From Brevundimonas sp. UBA7534 (GTDB taxonomy: Bacteria > Pseudomonadota > Alphaproteobacteria > Caulobacterales > Caulobacteraceae): a DNA stretch of 64,000 bases. The DNA lies in the NCBI RefSeq assembly GCF_002479325.1, contig NZ_DLMO01000101.1, positions 1-64,000 on the forward strand, in the 5' to 3' direction. Position 1 is the first letter of the stretch; each line of letters opens with the position of its first letter. The notes under the pieces are model-generated. The model searched no databases and had not been told where the DNA came from. It saw only the letters and a program-made list of their open reading frames with translations. Below are positions 1 through 7,909 of the stretch, in pieces. A program made the translations under genes and the position numbers.

Positions 1-60
1 AGTCCAATTCCGCCGGTTTCGCCACCACGTCAGGAGCGCTTGGCCGAGCCCGCACGGCGA

Positions 61-76
61 CGTTTCACGTGGAACA
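61..76. promoter_or_regulatory. parS-like ParB binding site (degenerate)
   Basis: The 16 bases CGTTTCACGTGGAACA match the bacterial parS consensus TGTTTCACGTGAAACA at 14 of 16 positions and keep the central CACGTG. The site lies just beyond the mnmE stop codon. In Caulobacterales parS sites cluster close to the origin and the parAB operon, and mnmE is normally a near neighbour of parAB, so the context supports the match. It is weaker than the site at 1784-1799. Confidence 0.6.
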
Positions 77-92
77 TCGGTATGGCCAGGTC

Positions 93-1409
93 TCACTTGC
101 CGATGCAAAAGGTGGAGAAGACCTCGCCCAGGACATCCTCTACGCCGATCTCTCCGGTGACGCGGGACAGGGCCGATGCGGCGCGACGCAGATCCTCGCC
201 GGCCATCTCCGGTGCAAGGTCGAGCGCGGCCCGCGCGGCCGTCACGGCCCCCAACGCCTCGGTCAGGCGCAGGCGGTGTCGCTCGCGCGTCACGGCCGGA
301 AAATCCGCGCCGGCCAAGTCCTCGGCCAACCGGCGCGCCAGCCAGTCGTGAAGCGAGTCCAACCCCTGCCCCGTCGCCGTGCTGACAGCCAAATGCTCAA
401 GCCCTTCGGCATCGATCTCGGCCCGGGCTGCGCCCAGGTCCGCCTTGTTCGCGACCACCAGGTCGCGCGGCTGGACATACTCTGCGGCGACGCCGGCGGG
501 ATCGCCGGGCGCACGCACCCACAGGCGAAGGTCGGCGCCCTCGGCCCGCGCCCGGGCGCGGCGCACCCCCTCGGCCTCGACCGGGTCGTCGCTGTCGCGC
601 AGTCCCGCCGTGTCGGACAGGGTCACGGCGTAGCCGCCGATGACCAGATCGGCGTCGAGCACATCGCGGGTCGTGCCGGCGATGGGCGTGACGATGGCCG
701 CTTCTCGCGCGGTCAGGGCGTTGAACAGCGACGACTTGCCGGCGTTGGTCTCGCCGATCAGGACGATGCGGTAGCCCTGCCGCACCCGCTCGCCGCGTCG
801 GCCGGTGTCCACCGCGCGGCGCAGGTCCTCCGCAAGTCGGTCCAGTACCGGTCCGGCGGTGCGAGCCAGATTGTCCGGCACCTCCTCGTCGGGAAAGTCG
901 ATCTCGGCCTCGACCAGCGCCAGGGCCTTCAACAGGTCGCGACGAAATCCGGCGTAGGTCTCGCTCAGGCGGCCGTCCAGCTGACCCAGCGCTTGCTTGG
1001 CCTGCGCCGTGGTCTCGGCGTCGATCAGGTCGGCGACGGCCTCGGCCTGGGCCAGGTCCATGCGGCCGTTCTGGAAGGCGCGGCGAGTGAACTCCCCCGG
1101 TTCGGCCGGACGCAGGCCCAGTGCGACTAGGGCGCGACTGGCCGCCTCCACCACCGCCCGACCACCATGCAGATGAAGCTCGGCGGCGTCCTCACCCGTG
1201 TAGCTGTTCGGGGCCACGAAGCGCAGGACAAGCGCCTGGTCGATATGTCCGCCGGCATGGGACAGGTCACGCAAAGAGGCCAGGCGCGGCTTGGTCCGAC
1301 CCGCCCCAAGAGCGTGAAGGGCCTCATCGACACCCGGACCTGACAGGCGGATCACGGCGATGGCGCCCCGGCCCGGCGGCGTGGCTAGGGCGAAGATGGT
1401 GTCGGTCAT
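93..1409 (-). CDS. mnmE: tRNA uridine-5-carboxymethylaminomethyl(34) synthesis GTPase MnmE
   Basis: MnmE works with MnmG to place the carboxymethylaminomethyl group on U34 of certain tRNAs. The 438-residue product has the N-terminal formyl-THF-binding domain (LATPPGRGAIAVIRLSG near the start), a helical domain, an inserted Ras-like G domain with P-loop GETNAGKS near residue 218, a TIAGTTRD switch, DTAG and NKAD, and the diagnostic C-terminal tetrapeptide CIGK. The chosen ATG at 1407-1409 begins MTDTIFALATPP; the reading frame stays open for 31 more codons upstream, but these show no family similarity. Length is normal for the family. It sits in the same strand and order (rho upstream) as in Caulobacter near the origin. 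Confidence 0.97.
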   Translation of the reverse strand: MTDTIFALATPPGRGAIAVIRLSGPGVDEALHALGAGRTKPRLASLRDLSHAGGHIDQALVLRFVAPNSYTGEDAAELHLHGGRAVVEAASRALVALGLRPAEPGEFTRRAFQNGRMDLAQAEAVADLIDAETTAQAKQALGQLDGRLSETYAGFRRDLLKALALVEAEIDFPDEEVPDNLARTAGPVLDRLAEDLRRAVDTGRRGERVRQGYRIVLIGETNAGKSSLFNALTAREAAIVTPIAGTTRDVLDADLVIGGYAVTLSDTAGLRDSDDPVEAEGVRRARARAEGADLRLWVRAPGDPAGVAAEYVQPRDLVVANKADLGAARAEIDAEGLEHLAVSTATGQGLDSLHDWLARRLAEDLAGADFPAVTRERHRLRLTEALGAVTAARAALDLAPEMAGEDLRRAASALSRVTGEIGVEDVLGEVFSTFCIGK

Positions 1410-1421
1410 CGTGTCGGATTC

Positions 1422-1537
1422 GTCTCCCCGGTTCGTGGGGAGACGGCGCGCCGCGTCAGCGACGGAACGGAGGGGTTCTTGAAGCGGGAAGAGCCCCTCC
1501 ACCGCTTCGCGGTCCCCCTCCCCATTTCATGGGGAGG
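1422..1537. repeat. Intergenic palindromic repeat cluster
   Basis: The gap between mnmE and the small gene at 1549 carries two strong hairpins of the GTCTCCCC...GGGGAGAC type. The first has arms at 1422-1429 and 1437-1444. The second has arms at 1517-1525 and 1529-1537 (CCTCCCCAT / ATGGGGAGG, loop ttc). A third related inverted repeat, with GAGGGG and CCCCTC arms, lies between them around 1479-1500. A similar CTCTCCCTCC hairpin recurs at 10124-10150. These look like dispersed REP-type elements and could also act as transcript ends, but there is no U-run. Confidence 0.55.
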
Positions 1538-1548
1538 AGACGCGTGGG

Positions 1549-1773
1549 TCATTTCACCGCGGCGTCCATCATGCGGCGGAACTGGTCCTGGGCCTGAAGG
1601 CCGAAGCTGGTCCAGGCCTTCATCAATTCCTCTGGCTGCATGGCGGCGACATTGGCTTTCATGCGCGCCTGCATCTCCGCGACCATGGCCTCGTTCAGGG
1701 GGGTCACGTCGGGCAGGCCCAGAAAGGCGCGCGCTTCCGCCGGGCTGCAGTCGACCTCGACATTGATCTTCAT
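1549..1773 (-). CDS. Small conserved protein, DUF6489-like
   Basis: A 74-residue protein starting MKINVEVDCSPAEARAFLGL. It resembles a short conserved alphaproteobacterial family (DUF6489) of unknown function: an N-terminal strand, the CSPAEARAFLGLPDV segment, then a mostly helical tail with several Met and Gln residues. No signal peptide or membrane segment is visible. The ATG at 1771-1773 is preceded by GGAG at suitable spacing; a GTG at 1791 would lie inside the parS site and is less likely. It is transcribed in the same direction as rho upstream and mnmE downstream, and its leader overlaps a parS site. Family assignment is from memory of the sequence pattern. Confidence 0.8.
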   Translation of the reverse strand: MKINVEVDCSPAEARAFLGLPDVTPLNEAMVAEMQARMKANVAAMQPEELMKAWTSFGLQAQDQFRRMMDAAVK

Positions 1774-1783
1774 CGGCTCGCTC

Positions 1784-1799
1784 CGTTTCACGTGAAACA
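1784..1799. promoter_or_regulatory. parS site for ParB
   Basis: CGTTTCACGTGAAACA matches the parS consensus TGTTTCACGTGAAACA at 15 of 16 positions and is an almost perfect palindrome. It lies immediately upstream of the small DUF6489-like gene, about 4 kb from the predicted origin, as expected for the Caulobacterales centromere region. ParB binding here would nucleate the partition complex; an effect on the adjacent leader is possible but is inference. Confidence 0.82.
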
Positions 1800-1825
1800 G
1801 ACAACGCCCGTGGGCGCGTGTCGCC

Positions 1826-3238
1826 TCAGGTGTTCATCGACTGGAAGAAGTCCGCGTTGTTCTTGGACTGGCGCAGCTTGTCCAGCAGGAACTCGATCGC
1901 GTCCTGAGGCCCCATCGGATTGAGGATACGGCGCAGGACATAGGTCTTGGCCAGCTGGTCCTTGGGCGTGATCAGGTCTTCCTTGCGCGTGCCGGACTTC
2001 AGCACGTCGATCGCCGGGAAGATGCGCTTGTCGGCGACCTTGCGGTCGAGGACGATTTCCGAGTTGCCGGTGCCCTTGAACTCTTCGAAGATCACCTCGT
2101 CCATCCGGCTGCCGGTGTCGATCAGGGCGGTGGCGATGATAGTCAGCGAGCCCCCCTGCTCCACGTTGCGCGCGGCGCCGAAGAAGCGCTTGGGCCGCTG
2201 CAGGGCGTTGGCGTCGACGCCGCCGGTCAGAACCTTGCCCGACGACGGGACCGTAGCGTTGTAGGCGCGGCCCAGGCGGGTGATGGAGTCCAGCAGGATC
2301 ACAACGTCCTTCTTGTGCTCGACCAGGCGCTTGGCCTTTTCGATCACCATCTCCGCGACGGCGACGTGACGGGTGGCCGGCTCGTCGAAGGTGGAGGCCA
2401 CGACCTCGCCCTTCACCGTGCGCTGCATGTCGGTGACTTCCTCGGGACGTTCATCGATCAGCAGGACGATCAGCGACACCTCGGGGTGGTTGGCCTCGAT
2501 CGACTTGGCGATGTTCTGCAGCATCACCGTCTTGCCGACGCGCGGCGGCGCCACGATCAGGCAGCGCTGGCCCTTGCCCAGGGGGGCGACGATGTCGATG
2601 ACCCGGCCGGAACGGTCCTTCAGGGTCGGGTCCTGGATTTCCATGTGCAGACGTTCCTCTGGATAGAGGGGCGTCAGGTTGTCGAACAGGACCTTGGTGC
2701 GGACCGCCTCGGGGTCCTCGAAATTGATCGTGTCGACCTTGAGCAGGGCGAAGTAGCGTTCGCCTTCCCGCGGGGCGCGCACGGCGCCGTGGACCGTATC
2801 ACCCGAGCGCAGGCCGAAGCGGCGGATCTGCGAGGGCGAGACATAGATATCGTCCGGACCCGGAAGATAATTGGCGTCCGGGCTGCGCAGGAAGCCAAAG
2901 CCGTCGGGCAGGATCTCCAGCACGCCGTCGGCGATGATCTCCACCTCTTCCTCGGCCAGGGCCTTGAGGATGGCGAACAGCAGGTCCTGCTTGCGCAGGT
3001 TGGAGGCGTTCTCGACCTCCAGCTGTTCGGCGAAGGCGACCAGATCGGCCGGCGTCTTCTCGTTCAGCTCAGCCAGGGTGATGCGGCCGGACGGGACAAC
3101 AGGATCGCCCTCCTCCTCGTCCTCGGCCGTGGTGTCCACGGCGTCGGCGTCGACGGCCTGGTCGGCGGTCACGTCCAGGGCGGTCTCGTCGGACTCGGCC
3201 TCGGGGGAATCGGGAGTGGTGTCGCGGACGTCGGTCAT
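1826..3238 (-). CDS. rho: Transcription termination factor Rho
   Basis: Hexameric RNA-dependent ATPase that terminates transcription. The 470-residue product has an acidic, low-complexity N-terminal extension (about 45 residues rich in D and E), a Rho N domain ([20 protein letters not shown]), the cold-shock-like RNA-binding domain ([15 protein letters not shown]), and the ATPase core with Walker A APPRVGKT at residues 230-237, Walker [16 protein letters not shown], the Q-loop region [16 protein letters not shown] and the C-terminal catalytic segment. It is about 50 residues longer than E. coli Rho because of the acidic extension. The start at 3236-3238 gives MTDVRD; a further upstream in-frame ATG adds nine Arg-rich residues. 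Same strand as hemJ upstream and mnmE downstream. Confidence 0.98.
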   Translation of the reverse strand: MTDVRDTTPDSPEAESDETALDVTADQAVDADAVDTTAEDEEEGDPVVPSGRITLAELNEKTPADLVAFAEQLEVENASNLRKQDLLFAILKALAEEEVEIIADGVLEILPDGFGFLRSPDANYLPGPDDIYVSPSQIRRFGLRSGDTVHGAVRAPREGERYFALLKVDTINFEDPEAVRTKVLFDNLTPLYPEERLHMEIQDPTLKDRSGRVIDIVAPLGKGQRCLIVAPPRVGKTVMLQNIAKSIEANHPEVSLIVLLIDERPEEVTDMQRTVKGEVVASTFDEPATRHVAVAEMVIEKAKRLVEHKKDVVILLDSITRLGRAYNATVPSSGKVLTGGVDANALQRPKRFFGAARNVEQGGSLTIIATALIDTGSRMDEVIFEEFKGTGNSEIVLDRKVADKRIFPAIDVLKSGTRKEDLITPKDQLAKTYVLRRILNPMGPQDAIEFLLDKLRQSKNNADFFQSMNT

Positions 3239-3461
3239 GATGCAGGCTCGCGGTCGCGCACGCACGAGGGGCCGTGCGGCGGCGGTCGTTCGGGAATGTC
3301 TGGCCGTGAGGCCGAAGGGGAGTGCGACGGGCTCCCAGGGCTGTCAAAGCCGAGGGCGTCGCCGAAAGAGAGGGACCGCCCGGCGTCCGGACGGCTCGCC
3401 GCCAGCGGAACCACAGGCGGCGGCCTAGGTCAAGCGTGGCCTTGAGTCCCCGTCCGCTCGA

Positions 3462-3929
3462 TCAGCCGAAGCGCCACTCGGTCGTGACCGACAGGACCAT
3501 GACGATGGCCAGCAGGAAGGGGATCTCGTTGGTCACGCGCCAGAACTTGCCGGAGTGTTTCGACGTCCCGGCGGCGATCCTGCGACGCTGGGCGGCCAGG
3601 AAGCCGTGCCAGCCGCTGAGCAGGAAGACGCCCCCCAGCTTGGTGATCATCCACGGCTCGGCCAGGAAGCTCCAGCCGCGCGCCGCGACGTCGATGTGGA
3701 TGAGCCACAGGCCGAAAGCCCAGGCCAGGATCATCGCCGGGTTCAGGATGATCCGCAGCAGCCGGGTCTGCCAGGTCCGCAACAACGCCTGCATCTCGCC
3801 GCGCAGCGGTTCAGGCTTGGCGTTCTGCTCGGCGTCATAGGCGTAGAGGCGCGGCAGGAAGAGCAAGCCCGCCATCCAGGCGATGACGGCCAGGATGTGC
3901 AGGCCTCGGGCGAGATCATAGGCGGTCAT
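3462..3929 (-). CDS. hemJ: Protoporphyrinogen IX oxidase HemJ
   Basis: Integral membrane haem protein catalysing the six-electron oxidation of protoporphyrinogen IX to protoporphyrin IX in bacteria lacking HemG and HemY. The 155-residue product has four predicted membrane segments. Hallmarks are the early HILAVIAWMAGLLFLPRLYAYH-type segment (here ending YAYDAE), a central LRIILNPAMILAWAFGLWL segment and a late PFLLAIVMVLSV segment. The ATG overlaps the hemH stop codon by four bases (ATGA), so translation is probably coupled. Together with hemE and hemH this places three late haem-synthesis steps in one operon leading away from the origin. Confidence 0.93.
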   Translation of the reverse strand: MTAYDLARGLHILAVIAWMAGLLFLPRLYAYDAEQNAKPEPLRGEMQALLRTWQTRLLRIILNPAMILAWAFGLWLIHIDVAARGWSFLAEPWMITKLGGVFLLSGWHGFLAAQRRRIAAGTSKHSGKFWRVTNEIPFLLAIVMVLSVTTEWRFG

Positions 3930-4984
3930 GCGGCCCTCCGACAGCGATAGGGACAGGCTCTCCAGTCGGCCTTGCAGCCGGGGCCGAAGGGGGCGACGCC
4001 AGTGCGGCCCAGGGCGTCCGCCACCGCGTCCGCCAACGCCTCGACGAAGGCCGGCCGGGCGCCCACCGCCGGCGCACGCAGATAGGGCGTCACGCCCTCC
4101 GCATGGGCCAGTTCGGCGTATTCGATGTCGAGCTCCACCAAGGTCTCGACGTGTTCGGATACGAAGGCGATGGGGACCACCGCCACGCCAAGTCCGTCGC
4201 GGCCCGCCTGTTGAATGGCCTCGGGCGTCGACGGCCCCAGCCACTTCATCGGCCCGACGCGGCTCTGGTAGCAGATGGCGTGGTCGATCGGTCCGCGCTC
4301 GGCCTCGACCGCAGCGGCCACGGCGGCGACGGTCGTCTCGACCTGTTCCTGATAGGGGTCGCCCTTGCCGCTGACCAGCTTCTCGGGGATGCCGTGGGCC
4401 GAGAACAGGACGCGCACCGGCCGGTCGCCCGCCTGTTCCAGCGCCTGCCCTACCGCGCGGGCCTGGGCGGCGATCCAGCCGCCGGCCTGGGGGTAGCAGC
4501 ACACCGCCCGGCTGACGCCCGGCCCGGCGTAGGTCTCGTTCCACAGCTTCAGCGACGACTGGGTCGTGGTCGTCGAATATTGCGGATAGAGCGGCAGCAG
4601 AACGATCTCGTCCGGGGCGAAGGCCGCGACCTGGGCGGCCGTCTCGGCCGTCAACGGGTGCCAGTAGCGCATAGCGATGAAGACGCGCGCCTGGTCGCCC
4701 GCCAGCCGGTCGGACAGCACGGCCTGAAGCGCCTCGGCCTGGGCCTGGGTCTCGGGCAGCAGGGGCGAGCCGCCCCCCATCAGCCGATAGTTAGCCTGGG
4801 CCGTCGCCTCGCGCCGGCTGGAGATCAGACGCGCCAGGGGCGTGCGCAAGAAACCCGGCAGGCCGATGATGGCCGGATCGTTGAACAGGTTGAACAGGAA
4901 GGGTCTGACCGCGGCCTGGTCGTCCGGCCCGCCGAGATTGAACAGCACCACCGCGATGCGACGTCCCGAGCTCGCCGCGGTCAT
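3926..4984 (-). CDS. hemH: Ferrochelatase
   Basis: Inserts Fe(II) into protoporphyrin IX to make haem. The 352-residue product begins MTAASSGRRIAVVLFNLGGPD, the usual N-terminal signature (LLNLGGPD). It continues with FNDPAIIGLPG, GGGSPL, a segment around residue 130 with LPLYPQYSTTTTQSS, the catalytic His in LFSAHGIPEKLVSGKGDPY, and the late acidic PIAFVSEHVETLVELDIEY. The C-terminus contains a few Cys residues (GCKADWRACPYRC), as in other alphaproteobacterial ferrochelatases, some of which carry Fe-S clusters; whether this one does cannot be told from sequence. It overlaps hemE upstream and hemJ downstream by four bases each, indicating a tightly coupled operon. Confidence 0.97.
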   Translation of the reverse strand: MTAASSGRRIAVVLFNLGGPDDQAAVRPFLFNLFNDPAIIGLPGFLRTPLARLISSRREATAQANYRLMGGGSPLLPETQAQAEALQAVLSDRLAGDQARVFIAMRYWHPLTAETAAQVAAFAPDEIVLLPLYPQYSTTTTQSSLKLWNETYAGPGVSRAVCCYPQAGGWIAAQARAVGQALEQAGDRPVRVLFSAHGIPEKLVSGKGDPYQEQVETTVAAVAAAVEAERGPIDHAICYQSRVGPMKWLGPSTPEAIQQAGRDGLGVAVVPIAFVSEHVETLVELDIEYAELAHAEGVTPYLRAPAVGARPAFVEALADAVADALGRTGVAPFGPGCKADWRACPYRCRRAA

Positions 4985-6015
4985 TGGGCGCCGATCCGCT
5001 TCAGCACCCGCTCGACATGGTCGATCGGCACGTCCGGCAGGATGCCGTGGCCCAGGTTGAAGACCCACGGCCCCTGCCCCCAGGCCTCCATCAGCTGGTC
5101 GACGCGCCGGTCCAACGCCTCGCCGCCGGCGCGCAGCAGCAGGGGGTCCAGCGCGCCCTGGATCGGCTTGATCGCTTGCACGCGCTTTCCGACCTCCAGC
5201 GGGCAGGCGGTGTCCAGGGCCACGGCGTCCACCGCCACCTCGGCGGCGTAGCGCTCGGCCAGGGCGGCAGAACCGCGCGGGAAGCCGATCAGGGGCACGG
5301 TCACGCCCAGCTCGCGCACACGCTTCACCAGGGCCTGGTGCGGCCTCAGCACCAGACGTTCGAACAGATCGTCGGGCAGGCCCTCGGCCCAACTCTCGAA
5401 GATCTTGAGGACCTGGGCGCCGCTGTCGGCCTGCATCTTCAGATAGCGGGCGCTGGCCTCGACCAGGACCTCCAGCACCGCATCGACCTTGGCGGGCTCG
5501 GCGTAGGCGTAGGTGCGGGCCTGGGCGCGCTCGCCCTTGCCGATGGTGCGGTGTTCGCCGTCCAGCATATAGGTCGCCACCGTCCAGGGCGCCCCGCAGA
5601 AGCCGATCAGGGCGCGTTCCGGCTCCAGCGCCTTGCGCACCAGGGCCAGGGTCTCGCCGACCGGATGCAGATGCTCGCCCGCCGCCGGGGCCAGTTCGCG
5701 CATCCGACCCACCGCCGGCAGTTCGCCCAGACGCGGCCCCTCGCCCGTCTCGAACCAGACGTCCTGGCCCAGGGCGCGCGGGATCAGCAGGATGTCCGCG
5801 AAGACGATGGCCGCATCGAACCCGAACCGGCGCATTGGCTGCAGCGTCGCTTCGGCCGCCATCTCGGGGTTCAGGCAGAAGGCGATGAAGTCCGGCGCCT
5901 CGGCCCGCAGGCGGCGATACTCGGGCAGATAACGGCCTGCCTGGCGCATGAACCAGACCGGGGGCCGGTCCGACGTCTCTCCTCGGAGAGCCTTGATGAG
6001 GGCGGGCGTGGTCAT
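4981..6015 (-). CDS. hemE: Uroporphyrinogen decarboxylase
   Basis: Decarboxylates the four acetate side chains of uroporphyrinogen III to give coproporphyrinogen III. The 344-residue TIM-barrel protein shows the two family signatures: PPVWFMRQAGRYLPEYR near residue 18 (substrate-binding Arg residues) and, mid-protein, IGFCGAPWTVATYMLDG. It also has ADILLIPRALG, FESWAEGL and FNLGHGILP with its conserved His. The ATG at 6013-6015 is at the expected alignment start. It is the first gene of the hemE-hemH-hemJ operon and its promoter must lie inside the adjacent origin region, as for Caulobacter hemE. Confidence 0.98.
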   Translation of the reverse strand: MTTPALIKALRGETSDRPPVWFMRQAGRYLPEYRRLRAEAPDFIAFCLNPEMAAEATLQPMRRFGFDAAIVFADILLIPRALGQDVWFETGEGPRLGELPAVGRMRELAPAAGEHLHPVGETLALVRKALEPERALIGFCGAPWTVATYMLDGEHRTIGKGERAQARTYAYAEPAKVDAVLEVLVEASARYLKMQADSGAQVLKIFESWAEGLPDDLFERLVLRPHQALVKRVRELGVTVPLIGFPRGSAALAERYAAEVAVDAVALDTACPLEVGKRVQAIKPIQGALDPLLLRAGGEALDRRVDQLMEAWGQGPWVFNLGHGILPDVPIDHVERVLKRIGAQ

Positions 6016-6211
6016 GCCGGACGATTAAGGTCACAGCCCCCCGCTCTCAATCCCTAATCAGATTAAGAATTAAAAGATTCGTAGAGGCAGGTAGGGCGGT
6101 GGAAAGCCGGGGATGACCGGACCGCCGTCCCCGGAACAAAAGCGGATATCCACGTCGCCGGGCGCGGGGCGCCCCCATCATCCCGACGGGTGTCGACGCG
6201 GTGGACAATCC

Positions 6212-6226
6212 CTAACGAGACCTTAA
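6212..6226. promoter_or_regulatory. CtrA binding site candidate in origin
   Basis: CTAA-N7-TTAA, one base from the CtrA consensus TTAA-N7-TTAA, with exactly seven spacer bases. In Caulobacter, phosphorylated CtrA bound at such sites in Cori blocks replication initiation in swarmer cells. Confidence 0.65.
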
Positions 6227-6275
6227 CGAGCAAGGGTTCGCGGGGCTGGGAGGCTGTGAACGCGGTTAAGGGCGG

Positions 6276-6290
6276 TTAACCCCTCGTTAG
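6276..6290. promoter_or_regulatory. CtrA binding site candidate in origin
   Basis: TTAA-N7-TTAG, one base from consensus, with another TTAA six bases upstream at 6266-6269. It lies three bases from the best DnaA box (6293-6301), so CtrA and DnaA occupancy could compete directly. Confidence 0.68.
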
Positions 6291-6292
6291 TA

Positions 6293-6301
6293 TTTTCCAC
6301 A
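6293..6301 (+). promoter_or_regulatory. DnaA box
   Basis: TTTTCCACA, one base from the canonical TTATCCACA and within the TTWTNCACA definition. It is the strongest DnaA box in the predicted origin. Weaker candidates nearby are ATATCCACG (6146-6154), GGTGGACAA on the opposite strand (6200-6208) and CTGTCCACA (6430-6438). Confidence 0.7.
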
Positions 6302-6455
6302 AGACGGGATGGATCGGTTTCCCGCCGCTGGACGACTCCGCCCCGGGCGCCAGCGGTCGCCCACCGTCATCCCCGCTCGCCCGCGCATTCGCCAGACGCT
6401 ATGGAGAAGCGTCCCGCCGCGCCCACCGCCTGTCCACAGGGAGTGAACCGATCGC

Positions 6456-7316
6456 ATGAGCCCTTCCCGCGCCCACCGTCTGGCGACCTACTTCCACGTC
6501 CACTTGGTGTCGGATTCGACCGGCGAGACGCTGAACGCCATGGCCAAGGCGGTGACGGCCCGTTTCGACGGGGTGATACCGATCGAACACATCTACGCCC
6601 TGGTCCGCTCGTCCAAGCAGATGGATCGGGTGCTGGAGGAGATCGAGGCGGCGCCTGGCGTGGTGCTGCACACCCTGGTCGATCGCGACCTGCGCGAACA
6701 ACTGGAAGACGGCTGCCGTCGGCTGGACATGCCGCAGATCGGGGCGCTGGACCCGTTGGTGGGGGCACTGTCGCGTTATCTGGGGGCCGCGCTGTCGACC
6801 CGCGTGGGCGCCCAGCACGCGCTGGACCACGATTATTTCAACCGCATCGCGGCGCTGGACTTCGCCATGGCCTATGACGACGGCCAGGGCACGCTGGATC
6901 AGCTGGAAGGCGCCGACGTGGTGCTGTGCGGGGTCAGCCGCACCTCCAAGACGCCGACCTGCATCTATCTGGCGCACCGCGGCATCCGCGCGGCCAATGT
7001 GCCGCTGGTGCCGGGCCAGGAGGACGGCGAGCGCCTGACCAGGCTGAAGAACCCGCTGGTGATCGGCCTGACCGTGTCGCCCGACCGTCTGGTGCAGATA
7101 AGGCGCAACCGCATCGACAGCCTGAACGCCAACCAGTCCTCCACCTACACCGACCAGGACGCCGTGCGCGACGAGACGATCAAGGCGCGGCGTGCCTTCG
7201 AGCGGCGCGGCTGGCCGACCATCGACGTCACCCGCCGCTCGGTCGAGGAGACGGCGGCGGCCATCGTCAACCTGCTGAGCGAACGCCGGACCCACCGGGT
7301 GGGAGCGGCCTGGTGA
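6456..7316 (+). CDS. ppsR: Pyruvate, phosphate dikinase regulatory protein (DUF299 kinase/pyrophosphorylase)
   Basis: Bifunctional ADP-dependent Ser/Thr kinase and Pi-dependent pyrophosphorylase that inactivates and reactivates pyruvate phosphate dikinase or PEP synthase. The 286-residue product begins FHVHLVSDSTGETLNAMAKA, the family N-terminal signature. It has HALDHDYFNRIAALDFAMAYDDG in the middle and the modified P-loop GVSRTSKT at residues 159-166, followed by PTCIYLAHRGIRAANVPLVPG. Which of the two targets it controls cannot be decided from this window. It is the first gene rightward of the predicted origin, matching Caulobacter RP001, and its stop overlaps the maf start by four bases. 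Confidence 0.94.
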   Translation: MSPSRAHRLATYFHVHLVSDSTGETLNAMAKAVTARFDGVIPIEHIYALVRSSKQMDRVLEEIEAAPGVVLHTLVDRDLREQLEDGCRRLDMPQIGALDPLVGALSRYLGAALSTRVGAQHALDHDYFNRIAALDFAMAYDDGQGTLDQLEGADVVLCGVSRTSKTPTCIYLAHRGIRAANVPLVPGQEDGERLTRLKNPLVIGLTVSPDRLVQIRRNRIDSLNANQSSTYTDQDAVRDETIKARRAFERRGWPTIDVTRRSVEETAAAIVNLLSERRTHRVGAAW

Positions 7317-7909
7317 ACGGCGAACGCCTGATCCTGGCCTCAAAGAGCGCCGCGCGCCGGTCCATGCTGGAGAACGCCGGCGTGGCCTTCGAGGCGCGCA
7401 CGGCCGATGTGGACGAGGCGGCGATCAAGGCCGTCTCGACCGACCTGGATCCTGTCGCCCTGGCGGTTCGCCTGGCCGAAGCCAAGGCCCTGGCGGTGTC
7501 GCGCGACGACGCCGAGGCGTGGGTGCTGGGCTCGGACCAGACCCTGGCTTTCGACGGCGGCCTGGTGTCCAAGGCGGTGTCGATGGCGGCGGCGCGGGAT
7601 CGGCTGACGGCGATGCGCGGCCGGACCCATACGCTGCACTCCGGCGCGGCCCTGGCGACGAAGGGCGAAATCGTCTGGTCCGGCGCCGACACGGCGCGGA
7701 TGAAGATGCGCGACTTCTCCGACGCCTTCCTGGACGCCTATCTGCAGGCGGAGGGCGAGGCCGTGCTGTCCTGCGTCGGGTCCTATCGGCTGGAAGGGTT
7801 GGGATCGCAGCTGTTCGAGGCGGTGGAGGGCGACTTCTTCACCGTCCTGGGCCTGCCGCTGTGGCCGGTGCTGGCCGAGCTGCGCCGGGCCGGAGCGATC
7901 GCCTCGTGA
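7313..7909 (+). CDS. maf: Maf-like nucleoside triphosphate pyrophosphatase
   Basis: House-cleaning pyrophosphatase hydrolysing non-canonical or modified NTPs to NMPs. The 198-residue product reads [19 protein letters not shown] at the N-terminus (family signature LASxSxxRxxLL) and has [12 protein letters not shown] with the catalytic Asp, [13 protein letters not shown] and a late [30 protein letters not shown]. The GTG start at 7313-7315 overlaps the ppsR stop (GTGA), which fixes the start. The aroE start overlaps its stop in the same way, so ppsR, maf, aroE and coaE form one translationally coupled unit. Confidence 0.95.
   Translation: MNGERLILASKSAARRSMLENAGVAFEARTADVDEAAIKAVSTDLDPVALAVRLAEAKALAVSRDDAEAWVLGSDQTLAFDGGLVSKAVSMAAARDRLTAMRGRTHTLHSGAALATKGEIVWSGADTARMKMRDFSDAFLDAYLQAEGEAVLSCVGSYRLEGLGSQLFEAVEGDFFTVLGLPLWPVLAELRRAGAIAS

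Larger units (their letters stand above)
6016..6455. other. Predicted chromosomal replication origin (Cori-like oriC)
   Basis: This 440-base gap has no convincing gene. In Caulobacter the origin lies between hemE and the ppsR-type gene RP001, exactly the flanks seen here. The gap contains an AT-rich patch (about 6047-6080) that could unwind. It has two CtrA-type TTAA-N7-TTAA sites with one mismatch each (6212-6226, 6276-6290) plus extra TTAA elements at 6025, 6063, 6070 and 6266. It also has a good DnaA box at 6293-6301 with weaker boxes at 6146, 6200 and 6430, and GANTC (CcrM methylation) sites at 6076-6080 and 6334-6338. Synteny is the strongest argument and the motifs support it. Confidence 0.88.

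Noticed and set aside
1..92. Possible start of mnmG on the minus strand beyond mnmE
   Set aside because: No recognisable MnmG N-terminus (a glycine-rich FAD motif would be expected) is seen in these 92 bases; a short frame beginning at the parS-like site ends after 15 codons.
1422..1537. CRISPR-like array
   Set aside because: The hairpins are palindromic intergenic repeats, not evenly spaced direct repeats with unique spacers. No CRISPR array or cas gene is visible anywhere in the window.
2315..3445. Plus-strand frame of 376 codons opposite rho
   Set aside because: Shadow of rho; composition is His/Gly/Gln/Asp-rich without domain features.
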